Assembly: GCA_963971425.1 (NCBI GenBank)
Contig: OZ020526.1
Span: 3,004,180 to 3,068,179, forward strand
Length of the DNA stretch: 64,000 nucleotides
Direction: 5' to 3'
From: Bryoerythrophyllum caledonicum
Lineage: Eukaryota > Streptophyta > Bryopsida > Pottiales > Pottiaceae
Both the position numbers and the translations under genes were made by a program. This document shows positions 35,001-47,331 of the stretch, piece after piece; the first letter of the stretch is position 1; every line of letters starts with the position of its first letter. The notes under the pieces were generated by a model, which ran no database searches, was not told where the DNA came from, and worked only from the letters and a program-made list of their open reading frames with translations.

Positions 35001-38000
35001 GGATATACCCTTGACAAACGAGGCGAACCAGAAATCCCACTACATAAATACCTTAATAGAGCCACATATGACACATGCCTTCAAAACCTTGGTAACAATA
35101 AAGCCCCAGGCCCAGATCGCATACCAAACTCAATACTCAAAAACATGCCTCCAAGATTTCATAAACTATTATTCCTATTCTTCTCCCACTGCTATAAACA
35201 AAAATAAATACCGACCTCATGGAAATCAAGTGCAACAATTTTACTATACAAAAAAGGCAACCCGTCCATACTACCCAACCATAGGCCAATTGCACTAGCT
35301 AACACAATATACAAACTCTTTACCAGTACACTCACCGCTATACTATCCTCATATGGTGAAAAATTCAAAATTCTACATGATAGTCAAGAAGGATTTAGAG
35401 CAGAGAGAAGTACCGCTCGACAAATCCAAACTATAATAGCCGCACTAGAAGATGCAAAATTTACTAACCAAGATATATACATATTATACGTTGATTTCAA
35501 AAATACCTTTGGCTCAATAGATCATGCCCGACTACTAGCAATAATGAAGGACCTTGGTTACCCAAAAGAGGCAACTACACTTGTTGGAAACATCTACTCC
35601 CAATCATCCACTTACTACATTGGCATATACTTTGGAAAAACAAAACCTATACCTATTCAAAGAGGAACTATACAAGGGGACACCCTAAGCCCATACCTAT
35701 TCATTATATTTTTAGAACCACTTCTCAGATGGCTTGAAAGGGGCAACAACGGATACATTTTTGGCACATCACAAGTCACAATAAACTCCGTCGCATACGC
35801 GGATGACCTCGCCGCCATAACCAACAAAATCAAATCTATCCAAATACAACTCAATAAAATTGATAGATATTGTAAATTGGCCGGTATGGACGTAGGTGTC
35901 CCAAAATGTGCCGCTACCGGATGCCCAAACAAATCCAAATTAAATCCTACCACTTTCAAAGCCCTAATGCAAGCTTCTAACATCAATTACCGCAATCAAC
36001 CGATCCCTATACTACACCAAAACGAACCATACATATACTTAGGTACCAATCTTGTTCCATCACTGAAATGGAAAATCCAAATCCACTCTACAACCACTAA
36101 ACTCATCAAACAATGCAAAGAACTAACAACATGCCCGGCCACCATGAAACAAAAAATAAAAATGGTTGATACCGTACTACGCCCAGGGGTGGCATACAGT
36201 TTCTACGGTGTACCATACTCTATGCCAGCTATAAAAAAACTTGACCAAAAAATAATAGCCATACAAAAAACCATATGTGGATTACCAAAATGTATGTCAA
36301 ATGCAATAACCCAACTCCCACATAATCTATTTGGACTTGAAGCTTTCTCCCTCAAAAACTCATATCTCCGATGTATAGGCGAACAACTACAAAATGCGTT
36401 AAACGATAAAGGAAGACTTGGGAAAATATATAATGGATTAACTCACTATATCCTTGCCCAACACGGTGGCGCTGAAAACATACCCAGAATTAAAAAAAGT
36501 GACTGCATAAGATCACCAATATCACAAACGTTCTTCTTATTAAAACATATAGCTAAAGCCCACCTTAAAAGTACACTCCCAAACTTCCTCACTAATCCCA
36601 CAAAACTAGAAATACTATGGCCCCAAGAAACACTAAACCACAATACACTCAATGCCCAACTCTCCCAAAAGCTTCTTCAAAAACTCCTGTCAAAAAATAT
36701 TTTTGAACTAACCCAAATTACTTTACCCAGCGGCACACACATCATGAACAACGAGGACTTCAAAACCTATCACTTCACCCCATCCAAACTATTAAAAAGT
36801 GCCCTGAATGTTGCTAAACAACTATTCTGCCACCCAACATGCCCCACTACATGTCATACTCCTTGTAACATACACCCATACTCTCATACACTTAAAGACT
36901 CATTCATCACCCTCAACAATAGCATCAACCCAAGAAATATCCCTACACCAAGCAATCCCACTAACCCTCCACATACATATCGCCTCCACCCCCGTCCCCC
37001 AACATACATCCCCAAAAACCCTACCGCATACCCCATTAATGACATCATCTACCATAAACATATCCAACACACAGACACAAATACCATACAAAATACCTAC
37101 ACAAAATATCTATGCCAATGGCAACACAATGATAATACATACAATAAATGGCTCCCCCAAAGAGACCTTTTTCCACGACACGACGCCAATACCTCCACAC
37201 ATAACACCGAAAAATTAAAACAATACTACCAAAAAATTCAAAACAAAACATACTTGGATATCATCCTAGCACACCACCCCCAAGAACAAATCTCAGACTC
37301 AAGATCTGTAACACCACCCATAATTATCCCACTCTTAAACATATACACAACAGAATGCAACCCCGAAAATGATATCCTTACATCCTCAAACACAATTAAA
37401 ATAGATAACAATCAAGCACATCTATACGAAGAAAACGGCCGACATTTACACACCATCCCCGTTACCCGACTCCAATGGTTATGGAATCAATACAATACAA
37501 AATTACAAACCCCTACGAACATCGAACCAACGACCCAACCCTTTGAAACCAAACTAATATGGCTTTACCAAAGGTAGAAATACCGAATACCAAAAACTGA
37601 CCCCCTAAAAAATGCGCAATACACAATATCCACTCCCATTTTAGACTCATTGATCTCATCCTTTAACATCGAACAATCATACTTTTCTTCCCCGGTCACA
37701 TGTTCTACCAAACTAAAAAAATTCTACTCACCTTATGAAAGAGACAAAATATTCGGATCCCTAGGCAAGGCGTTTGACTACAAATGGATCGGTAATGGCA
37801 TAGCCCACCCCCACAATGAGAAGGACATGGAACAAACCATACATTGGGCTAGACTTGCCGCCAAACACAATCCAAATAACACAAAAACAATCATCATCAC
37901 ACCGAACAACAATTGGTACCAAAACAACAACCAACACTCAAACCCATTTTCAGATTCCCATATAATTGCAGTATTTGAAGTAGACGCAATACCATACGAA

Positions 38001-39782
38001 GAACCTACTATCCCACCCGAACTGAAAGAACCCCGAATCGAGCCATCTACATTACAAATATTATGCGTCCATCATCAAATTCAAACCATTGGCTCCCTAG
38101 AACAACTTGCGGAACTTACCTCCATAGCAGACAATCTAGACATACACTGACTATACACGAAACTGGCCTCACCAACACCCATACAAACCCCCGTAAACAA
38201 AAGTAAAAACTGATCAAAACTAAACTACGTCAACCACACATTAAACTACTCCGTCACACCTCCCCCTCTCCCAGACTATCCAACACATACCACACCAAAA
38301 TTCAACCCCGCACACAGTTATTACACCGACGGCTCCTTTAAACCACCAGAACAAATTAGCCCGGGATCTTGGCGCAGAGAAAAAGCTGGCTATGGCATTT
38401 ATAATTCTACCAAAGAAATTAATCTAGCCAAAAGACTCCATGGACTACAAAATATCCTCAAAGCGGAACTCATGGCCATTCACAAAACACTACAAATCAT
38501 CACAACAAAATACAAAAATGAACCCGCACATATATTCACCGATTGTATAAATGCACTTTACCTACTAAACACTCAAATAACACGCCCCACCCTTCACAAT
38601 AGCCACCCCGACCAAATCATATTAACATCAATGGTCCAAATGTTACAAAACCGTACACAAATCACAACCCTCCACAAAGTGAGAGCCCATGCCAACATTG
38701 ATGGCAACGAACAAGCAGACAAATTAGCAAAAGAAGGCCGATAAAAAACACACAAAAATGCCAAAGACCCACACGAACATGCCCATGCTACCCCATACTA
38801 CTTTCAAAAAGAAGATTGGCCTTCCAAAGAAGATACCCCCGACAAAGGCCCAATTAGATTTTTGGGCAAATATCTCAAAAAACAAGACCTCTACAACAAC
38901 CTTGACACAATCTCAGAAAATATTCCTAACATAGAAAAATGGACTAACAATAACGACATAGACAATGAACTCTCTACAAACTTCTGGAAAAACCCCATCA
39001 TCTCAGACTCACAAATAACATGCCTCATCAAATTCCGTACTGGCCAGTATATGGGAAACGCTCGCAAACAACTCTTCTTTGGAACAGAAAGATTCCCATC
39101 CTTAACATGTCCCATATGCCCCTCAACGGACCCCGACACATGGCTTCATGTTCTACTCAAATGCCAAAACCACCACATTCACTCTTTAATTGTTAAAAGA
39201 CATAATAAAGCGGTATGGGAAGTCCGAAAACTAATCACCTCCTACAATAAATCGAGATGTTATATACTAATGAACGCCGACACTTTTAATAACAATCCAC
39301 AAGAAAATACGGTCCCCCCTTGGCTACTCCCATACTCATGTATAACCTAAAGATGTCATTGCAACGCTCGGCTTAAACCGGACATCCTTTGTGTTAAAGG
39401 TTTACCATATAATGACCCACCACCCGTTAACATCAACCAAGACTACACCATTCAATTCATTGAATTCACATTTTGCAACGATAGATTTTCCCCGGAAACA
39501 ATCCAAAATAAAATTGATAAATACCAACCCCTTATTGACGACATCATTGCCCTCGGATGGAATGTGGACCCCCTTATTGTAATCACATCCGGCGCTCGTG
39601 CTACCACCTTCATCCCATCTATGAAAACTCTAGAAGATACCTTCAAAATACCCATTGAAACAATTAAAAACACCTTTAAAAACGTCAACACCATCGCTAC
39701 TCAATATGCCATGTCCATTTTACTACATAAACGCAAAATTGAAAACAACCAAGCCCTTCTCGATACACAAGACCCTCCTTAA
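32076..39782 (+). pseudogene. ORF2 polyprotein of copy 2, nonsense-mutated only
   Basis: One frame holds from ATG 32076 to 39782 with no frameshift. In-frame stops lie at 33453, 35205, 37575, 38148, 38211, 38742 and 39348. The order is: Lys/Asn/Thr leader; 2A-like HIKFLLILGGDIETNPGP with the Gly|Pro junction at 32756/32757 (residue 228); a ~230-aa unknown domain; APE-type endonuclease (ITWNASSLN; IQETKL; CGDFNRDIG; NSDHSPVQL); RT (DFKNTFGSIDH; GTIQGDTLSP; AYADDLA at about 35,797); CHPTCPTTCHTPC; a KIFGSLGKAFDYKW...GIAHPH...HWARLAA segment; RNase H (YYTDGSFK; HANIDGNEQADKLAKEG); CPIC-x-H-x-C; LKPDILC...FIEFTFCNDRF. This order is the evidence for a dual-endonuclease element. Confidence 0.85.
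32706..32759 (+). other. intact 2A-like peptide coding segment
   Basis: It encodes EHIKFLLILGGDIETNPGP: a hydrophobic run followed by D-I-E-T-N-P-G and P. All positions of the D-[VI]-E-x-N-P-G|P ribosome-skipping consensus are met. Met follows the Pro by one codon. Confidence 0.85.
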
Positions 39783-40034
39783 TTTCTTTCCCCCGCTTCG
39801 ATTTATCGTGATTGGTTGGTTTTGCGGTTCTTGGCCACTTGTTTGGTGGGTTCGTGGTTTTTTGGCTACTTGCTTGGTTAGTTGGATGTTTAGTTGGTTG
39901 GGTGTTTTGCTTGGCGGGTTTTTGGCTACCCGTTACATAGTGTCTACCCTCGAAAGGGGGAAGTAGTTCCAACTTACTAATTCCTTGTCCGGTGGGCATG
40001 GTCTTAGTAGTGGAACGAACAGACACTTTATTCA

Positions 40035-40074
40035 CGCCGGTCCCTTTGGGAACCGGCGTTCTTCTTCTTCTTCT
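40035..40074 (+). terminator. 3' hairpin and (TTC)n tail of copy 2
   Basis: Stem CGCCGGT-CCC with GGG-(A)-ACCGGCG, loop TTT, one bulged A at 40051. The tail (TTC)5 follows and runs directly into the target duplication. It is homologous in position to the hairpins of copies 1 and 3. Confidence 0.85.
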
Positions 40075-40086
40075 TACACATGTTGG
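40075..40086. repeat. target-site duplication, right, copy 2
   Basis: TACACATGTTGG, identical to 25829-25840. Confidence 0.85.
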
Positions 40087-40825
40087 TAGATTTAGATTTG
40101 TTTTTTTTCTTTTGTGGGTATTTTGGACTTGAAATTAAGCACATGTATAACCAACGTAGATATGGTCTTATGTCCAGAATATTATGGGAAAAAATAAAAA
40201 AATTGAATCCTTAGAAGGGTGTCAATGTTGGCAGCAGTGAAATCATGATTCTCACAACTATACATGTTGGTAGATTTAAAAAATCTTTTGATACGTAGAT
40301 ACTTTGGCCTTCAAATTTGGCACGCATGTGTTAAATATAGAAATAGTCTCATGTCAAAAAATTTATGGGAAAATACCAAAAAATCCAATCCTTGGGAGTG
40401 TGTTAAAGTTGGCTAGGAGTGGAATGTTTCTCACAACTACACATGTTGCTAGCTTTTGATGTAGTTTTAATTGTGTGGATCTTTTGGACTTGAAATTTTT
40501 CACACGTATAATCAACATAGAGTTCGTCTTATGCTAAAACTTACATGGGCAAAAAAAATTCTTTGAAGGGTGTCAAAGTTGGCAGTTGTGAAACTTTTCT
40601 TACAGCTACCCCATGTTGGTAAATCTTGGATATCTTTTTTGTATAAATCTTTTGGCCTTGAAATTTGGCACACATGTTTTCAACATAGAAGTGATCTTGT
40701 GCCAAAAATTTCATGGTAAATTGGCAAATTTTTAGCCTTCAAGACGGTGCCAAAGTTGGCAGCAGTGTAGTGTGGAAACGTACAAAAGCAAAAAGTATGT
40801 ATACTTGTGTGAGGGTATGTACATC
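40087..40825. repeat. right part of the foldback-like satellite element
   Basis: About four diverged direct units of ~180 bp, each containing CACAACTACACATGTTGGTAG, TTTGGCCTTGAAATTTGGCAC, CAACATAGA, TTATGG and GTGTCAAAGTTGGCAG. It ends GTATGTATACTTGTGTGAGGG, the reverse complement of the left edge near 25,248. Confidence 0.8.
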
Positions 40826-40889
40826 AACAAGTAGTAATTGGAGACAATTAGAGTAGATTGTTAACAAATTAGAGATCACGAAAGAACAC

Positions 40890-42381
40890 ATAAGAGTGTC
40901 TTTTATGTATGAAGGCTTTAAACAAAGAGTAGATCTAATTTCCAAGATTCTGGATGATCCATTGTTCGAACAACTTTTCCCTGAGAGCTTAACCCTCTGC
41001 TTTGGATCAGTCACCCTCGCGGAGTACATGAAGTCTAACGTTTCCAAATTCCTTCTTTGGATCTCTACAACTAACTCCAAAACCACCTGGCTCAGGCATA
41101 TCCCACTCTTCACAGTAGTTGTGTAATCAACAACAAGCAATAGTGATTCTAGCTGCCTTATCAACTCCAGAGTTGAAGTGCTTCAAGAGACGCCACCTAT
41201 TCTTCAAAGATCCAAAGGCATTTTCTATCACTACCCTCCCCAAATTCATGGAATGATCAAACTTGGTTTTGTCTTGATCTTGTAGCAACTTCCAAATCTT
41301 CTGCAAAAATGTCCGGATGGGGTAGGCTGAATCACCAATCAAGTATGGTGTGCAGCTAATTCCTCCAACATTCACAACATGTGTTTGTAAAATGGCTCGA
41401 CTCCTCAAATCCTTGTATAAGCTCGACACTTTGATTTGGCCGCCATCATGAACACCCCCGAGTTGACTTGCACAAACATTCCAGAAAATCTTGTTTGCAT
41501 CGCAAACAACTTGCAACACAATAGAGTGGAATTTCTTCATGTTGAAGAAGTCACTGTGTACAAGTGTCACTCTCCTACTTGGCCTCTCGGCAAGACGAAT
41601 GTGTGTTCCATCAATCAAACCACACATTTGGTAATTCAGTAATGCCCTGGAAGTCAGAAATGATGTTTTGTAAACAATCACCTGTAGGTATGCTAATGCA
41701 CCTACTGAACAACTTGTCCTTGTCAGAAAGGATGTCACAAACAATACCAACATACTTACGAACAGTAGATCCTCCTACTTTGAAACAATCACTTGTAGGT
41801 ATGCTAATGCACCTACTGAACAACTTGTCCTTGTCAGAAAGGATGTCACAAACTATACCAACATACTTACGAACAGTAGATCCTCCTACTTTGAAACAAT
41901 CAGCAATGTGATCAGGGGAATATCCATGTGCGAGCTTGTAAAGTACAACTGCAACGATTTTTCTAATCTCGAGTTGGAGCCTTACAAGAACTAGGAACTC
42001 TGATCTCAAATAAGGTGTCAAAATATCAACCAAATGGTCAAATGCTTCCGGGCTCATCCTATAGAACTTTAGGTATTTTCTCTCATACATCGCCTCAGAT
42101 GCTCTCCACACGATGGGTTCTACGATACTCCAATGTGTCTCTTGCCTAGGCTCCAACCAAAACATTCTACTATGATAGTTCTTCCTTGTCCCAATCAGCC
42201 ACAAAATAGGAACAATCGGGTAGCCATTCGTGGACTCCAAAATGTTCCAGGCTCTAGATTTAAAGCCAATACAATTGTCCAATGTTATAGACATGAGCAT
42301 CCACACAACCACTACCACACCTACATTCAATGTAGAGTCCATTGTTGCATACGATGCACCTACATTCAAAGATATGACCAA
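40890..42381 (-). pseudogene. PIF/Harbinger transposase (DDE_Tnp_4), broken
   Basis: The N-terminal block (42381-41611) has YRMSPEAFDHLVDILTPYL and VVLYKLAHGYSPDHIADCFK, the usual region ahead of the catalytic domain. The catalytic part (41753-41127, another frame) has CGLIDGTHIRLAE (Asp 41610-41612), YLIGDSAYPIRTF (Asp 41331-41333) and VIENAFGSLKNRWRLL (Glu 41223-41225); the second Asp and the Glu are 36 residues apart. The frame changes near 41,625. A TGA interrupts IACC*LHNYC near 41,127, and the C-terminus decays to about 40,890. A 111-bp in-frame tandem duplication (41,683-41,793 and 41,794-41,904) repeats 37 residues including CFKVGGSTVRKYVGIVCDIL. Terminal inverted repeats were not identified. 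Confidence 0.85.
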
Positions 42382-43490
42382 AAAATTGATTCAAAACTCT
42401 AAATTACTATAATTCATTAAAAAAAACCCGGAAACAATGCCAAACAATCCAACATTTAAGCTTCATACAATCTCAAGGACATGTACTACAACTTTGAAAA
42501 AATATTGAATGAAAAAAGACTCACCAAAATCACATGAAAAATGATCAAAGTCCCCCCACCCCACAAGCTCCACAACAAAAAAACTCTGACTAGAGTACTG
42601 GAGAGTTTCTATACGTGCTGTCCTTCCCCGCTCCTGTACCCTCAAATTCGAACTTGAAAAAAAAATCCGGTTATGGTGAGGTGCGTTCACACTGTTTGGA
42701 GTTTTACCTACTTGGGTAACTCGTGGGAGGGGGTTTGCTATGCCTGGCCCAACCCTTTTTTTTCATTTTGAGTGGATAGCTACAATCGCTATGCCCGGAC
42801 TAGCATTAGGGCAGTTTTGGCTCCATGGGACTATGGGTGAAGGAAATCAGTTGGCTGCCAAGGCCCACAAAATGAAGCAATTTGGCACCATATAAGAAAA
42901 TTAAGTAGAATGGATTGGCGATTCCTTTTTTTTCCTAAAAAACTACTGTGAAAGTGCAATATGGCGAATCCAAAATTTTGTAGAGTGTAATTTAGCCACA
43001 ATCTACAAAATCATATAAGAATTTAGGCTCCAAAACAAGAAATTTCCAAGGGAATTCAAGCTACAAAGACAACATGAAGTTGCCTCACATTCTAAATCCA
43101 CAACATTCTAAACCCACAACATGATAAATCTATAGTATGAGCATTCCACAAAATGAGCAATCCACTACCCCAGACATGCCCACTCCCAACTCATCCAACT
43201 CATGTGATACAAGCCATTCTAGAGCTCCAGCAATCTTGTGTGCCCACAGCCCACCCCACCCACAAAAATACATCATCCACCCATGGCCATCCATAATGTT
43301 GAGTAATGTACACATGCAACCTACAACTGCAACACAAATACTATTATTTATAATTCAAATACAATGCACAGAACTTGAAAATGCAAGTGATGAAAAAATA
43401 CTAAGATGCATAAAAGCTCAACATTTTGGTCCACTACCCAAAAATTAAAACACAAAGAAGTAAAGGCAAAAAATCTTCTACACAAGCAAC
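42382..43490. other. spacer between Harbinger and hAT-like genes
   Basis: No supported gene. GGGCAGTTTTGGCTCCATGGGACTATGGG-like sequence near 42,812-42,840 has the look of a Harbinger end, but no matching inverted copy was found on the other side of the transposase. Confidence 0.4.
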
Positions 43491-46400
43491 CTACTCCTTA
43501 TATCCATAACGAAATCTCTCCATGGTCTTAAACCACAACTGAAATGCTTCTTCATATGGAAACGTCTCCAATTCAAAAAGTCTCTGAGAAAACATACCAA
43601 CTACCAACCCAAAGTGATCATCAAGTGCGTTACGAAGACGGAACTTCAAGAATGTGAGAGAACTGAAGGTTCTCTCATCTTCAATTGAGCCCAAAACCAT
43701 CACCACGGCGATCTCTGTCAATTTCAGGTATGTCGGAAATCGGCCTGCAAGAGGTGAGTTGGCTTGGGCAACACGCCATATCTTTGTCAAAGGATTCACA
43801 TCAAAAGGCTTAGTACAAGCACACACACAATTATTAGCCATAAAAAGCTTGAACATTGACTGCTCGGAGTCAAGATCAAAGCCATTCAGCAAAGGGGGAA
43901 TCACAACCTTCTGCCCTGCAGCCCCAACGACCTTCATCTCCCTATTCTTGCAGAACTGGCGTTTAAGAATCTCTAGATGAACTGGGAAAGTGCTGAGAGA
44001 ATCTTCTTGCATCCAATACTGGGGATAGAATATCCCCATCGGGTTTAACGTCTCCACCAAGGGAAAGCGCTCCTTCAATTTAATTTTCAAGGCTTTTGCA
44101 GCGTCTGCACACAAAAAATGGTACAAACAACTAAGGTGAACAATGAACCACAATAATAAAATACAAAAATAAAAAAGGTAGAAGACGCACCCGTGCATTG
44201 CACCTTAACGTTGGCAGCCATGGATTGAAAAACCATACGATCAATGGGTTTGTTTTTGTGGAGAGTAGGTACCTCCACACCATCCAACTTCCACATCAGC
44301 TGCTCCCGTTGAGTGTTTAGGTTAACATCCCACTTCAAAAAGAAATTGAAGTGGGAAAGTTCCAACAATGCCCTGAGATTGGTGAATTCATCGGTGCAAT
44401 ACAAAGTGGCAGGGTCAACATAATGTTTTAAAAATTGACCGTCACATGCGGAGAGGGCTGCAACAAATTCGCCAAGGAAAACATCTTGGTTTTGCGCAAA
44501 TGTGATCAACACATCCAAGGTCTCCACCATGGGGATTACCGCAAGCATCCCTAACAAATCAGTTGGGTCAACCATCTCTGCAAAGCAAGCCTACAATGTC
44601 CACAGGAAGAGGTAAGTTTAGAGAGACAATTGGAATAGAAGAATACGCACCCTAAACAATTCTACACAACATGTAGAAGAGAAAAATATTGACCATGTAA
44701 AAAAGTTAACATTTGCACTAACCTCTCCAAGAGCTTCAGTCTCCCTGGAGTTGTTCATTTTAGCAAGCATTGGCAGATATTGAGAAATCAACTGCCGCAT
44801 AGGGTCCAAGAGGCTAATCCAACGCGTAGTCACTGTACGGAGCAACTTCAGCCCACGACACTCCATTACCTCAGCCAATTCCTTGAACTCATGCGTACGT
44901 TTAGGACTCTTGTTAAAGTAGTTGTAAGTCCTTGCCAATAAGCGCTCGATTGCTTCGATGATTGCCATCTTACTCAAGACCTTGAATGCCAAGTTACATC
45001 TGTGAGCAAAACAATGAACGCTGTTAGAGAAAGGAACATGCTTCTCCGTAAGCTGCTTGGAGACTCCGTTGATGTGGCCTTGGAAAACCGCATGTCCGTT
45101 AGCTCCAAAGCTCACAAGTCGCCGTTGAATGTCAATGGCATCAAGTCCTCCACGTTCTTTCAGGACCTGAATCAGCACCATGAGTCATCAGCCTTTGAGT
45201 CATAATGTCATCAGCCTTTGAGTCATTAGTGATTTTGTGCACCTTCAGACGCAAAGGCACACGACGCCAATTCTCCACCACGTAAGCATGGATGAAAATC
45301 CATGATGAATTATCGACTGCCGTGACCTCATCACAAGAGATCGCAATGAAGTTTGCACCCTCAACCTTCGCCTTCAAATGATCTTTGAGCTATACAAGGC
45401 ACACAACACATTGTTAGTAGATTAAGAATGTTCCTATAATTGAAAAGCACTTCCAGCAACTCTACACTCAAGCCCCAACACCGGTATGCACTAGATTAAG
45501 GTTGCATTCCATTCAATCAAGGCAGCCATACATTTCAGCTACTCAAACTTCCTCCCTTTGAGTGGAGACAATCCACTATCCATCAGCCCATGCATCAATA
45601 TAGCCCCTCTCAAAATAAGAAAAGGCTGTAGACATTCAAGACTCCCAACCTATGATGAGTAACAACCTATATACTTCAATATACAAGAAAAATGAAAAAG
45701 TGAGATTATTCAAGAACTTACAACATCATACATGGCCTCAGCCATGATCCATCCAGAGGGTGGGGACCAATGCATTCTTGGGACATTTGGAAATTTCAAA
45801 AAGGTATACAACCTCTGTCGATCTTGAAATTCTAGCATCGGTCTACCACTCTGGAGTACTTGAAAAATTGTGGCAAATTGGGTTAACTTCTTCAAACGGT
45901 TGCTTGTGATCATGAAATTGACTTGCTGAAGGACCGTCGCGGGTGGTCGCCTAGCAAAATTAGCAGCATTTCTCTGATATGTACACTTTTTTTTTAATGT
46001 AGATGTCACATGCTTTCACACCCTTCACTTCACTATCCTTCTTAGCCTACAGAGGAGGATTGTACGGAAATCATGGTCAGAATTGATTCAAGAGATAGAA
46101 CAAAGTACAAGAACTCAATCATATAATAATATTAAAAAAGGCATAAGACATAAGAACTAAAAGTACCTTGCATTGGCCCTCATGCTTGAGGAGGTTAACA
46201 GTCTTAGGCTTAAGGAGTTAATTATCTTTTCCACCGATGGTAGTACAAATTATGCACTTGACATGGTCTTTCCCATTCACCACAACCCAAAAAACCACCA
46301 AAATCGCGCAGCCCACTGAGGGTGGAAACGGCGCTTTAGGTCATGTTTGCGAGATGTTTGCTTCACCTGAGGTATGCGCTCAAAATCAGAGTCGCTATAT

Positions 46401-47331
46401 TCGCTGTCACCGCTGGTCAAAATCACCTAAGCAACATAACAACAACCATCTAAGATCAGTAAAAAAAAAGACTCAAACATCGTAGCAGCAGCTGACATCA
46501 CCAAACATACATGAGACTCAAACCACAAAAAACAATTCAACCACAAAAAACAATTTATAAAAAAAGACTCAAACATGGCAGCTTCATCTGAAGTTGAGAA
46601 AGACTTAAACAAAGCACACACCTGAATGGGAGCTTGAACAGTGGACGTTGACCCTCTGGATGACGCACCAAGCCTCGAAGACCTTGGAAGCCGTGAAGAT
46701 GGTCCAACACTCTTGTGCTTAGGGACATCTTTTGCAGTTGCCAAAGGCCGCTTACCCTTCTAGCAAACATCTACCTCTTGTTGCTTCCCCTTTCCTCCGG
46801 TGTCCAATAGTTGCACTGCTGGATTGCTACGCGGAGGTGTAACCGACACCAAGATTGTATCTGATGCTGAATTAGAAGTTGCCTCTACATCCGACACTTT
46901 TGTTGATGTATCCGCTTCAATGTCCTTCAACGTGCTAGGCCACAAGATAGGAGCTTTACCCAAGGCATTTCTCAAGGATTGGAAGAAGAGCTCCAAGGTC
47001 ACACCGACCTTTGCAGCCGATCTTACAGCTGCCTCTGGCTTCTAGAGGTCCCTGCGCTTGTTAGCCGCCTCCTTCTCTAAGCGCTTTTGGATCCTCCATT
47101 GCTCACGTGTGACGATCCTCACGTGCTTTGGGCCAGAGAGGGAGAGGCAAACATGCCCATGCAACTCAGTGCTATCAGTGCCTACACCTTCTACCACAGT
47201 AGCAGTTGCAACTATTGTTGGACGAAAACTAACTTCACCACCTAAAGCACACAAGGTGCCAGCAGCTCTCCAATCATCCGCCACCACTTCTGCATCTAAC
47301 ATGGGCATAGCTGCAGCCACAGTTGTGATCA
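43491..47331 (-). pseudogene. hAT-like transposase gene, main exons, broken
   Basis: Exons on the minus strand: 47331-46622 (disordered; TAG at 47042 and 46760), 46426-46167 (zinc-finger-like CIICTTIGG...NLLKHEGQC; frameshift and TAA), 46046 to about 45721 (FMITSNRLKKLTQFATIFQV), 45389 to about 45141 (FIAISCDEVTAVDNSSWI), about 45180 to 44724 (VHCFAHRCNLAFKV; TVTTRWISLLDPMRQL), about 44580-44190, and about 44105 to 43491 (LTEIAVVMVLGSIEDERTFS then LTFLKFRLRNAL, the hAT dimerisation signature). Splice sites are mostly consensus. Lesions include an A9 homopolymer frameshift near 45,993 and a 23-bp tandem duplication near 45,190-45,230. A phase-compatible first exon lies at 62,341-62,686. It could be a transposon or a domesticated gene gone bad. 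Confidence 0.8.

Larger units (their letters stand above)
25841..40074 (+). mobile_element. full-length non-LTR retrotransposon copy 2 (Dualen/RandI-like), 14.2 kb
   Basis: Both ends are set by the 12-bp target duplication. Order: 5' UTR with repeated AGATCT words, ORF1, a long A/C-rich spacer with a decayed 2A-like module, ORF2 with an intact 2A-like motif, 3' UTR, hairpin and (TTC)n tail. The 5' terminal region shares AGCTCCG....CTGGTGAGG with copy 3, supporting true 5' ends in both. ORF2 is broken only by stop codons, so this copy is dead but not very old. It lies inside the foldback satellite. Confidence 0.9.

Noticed and set aside
42800..42850. Harbinger terminal inverted repeat
   Set aside because: The sequence looks suitable, but no inverted partner was found near 40.8-41.1 kb and no TTA/TAA duplication could be assigned.
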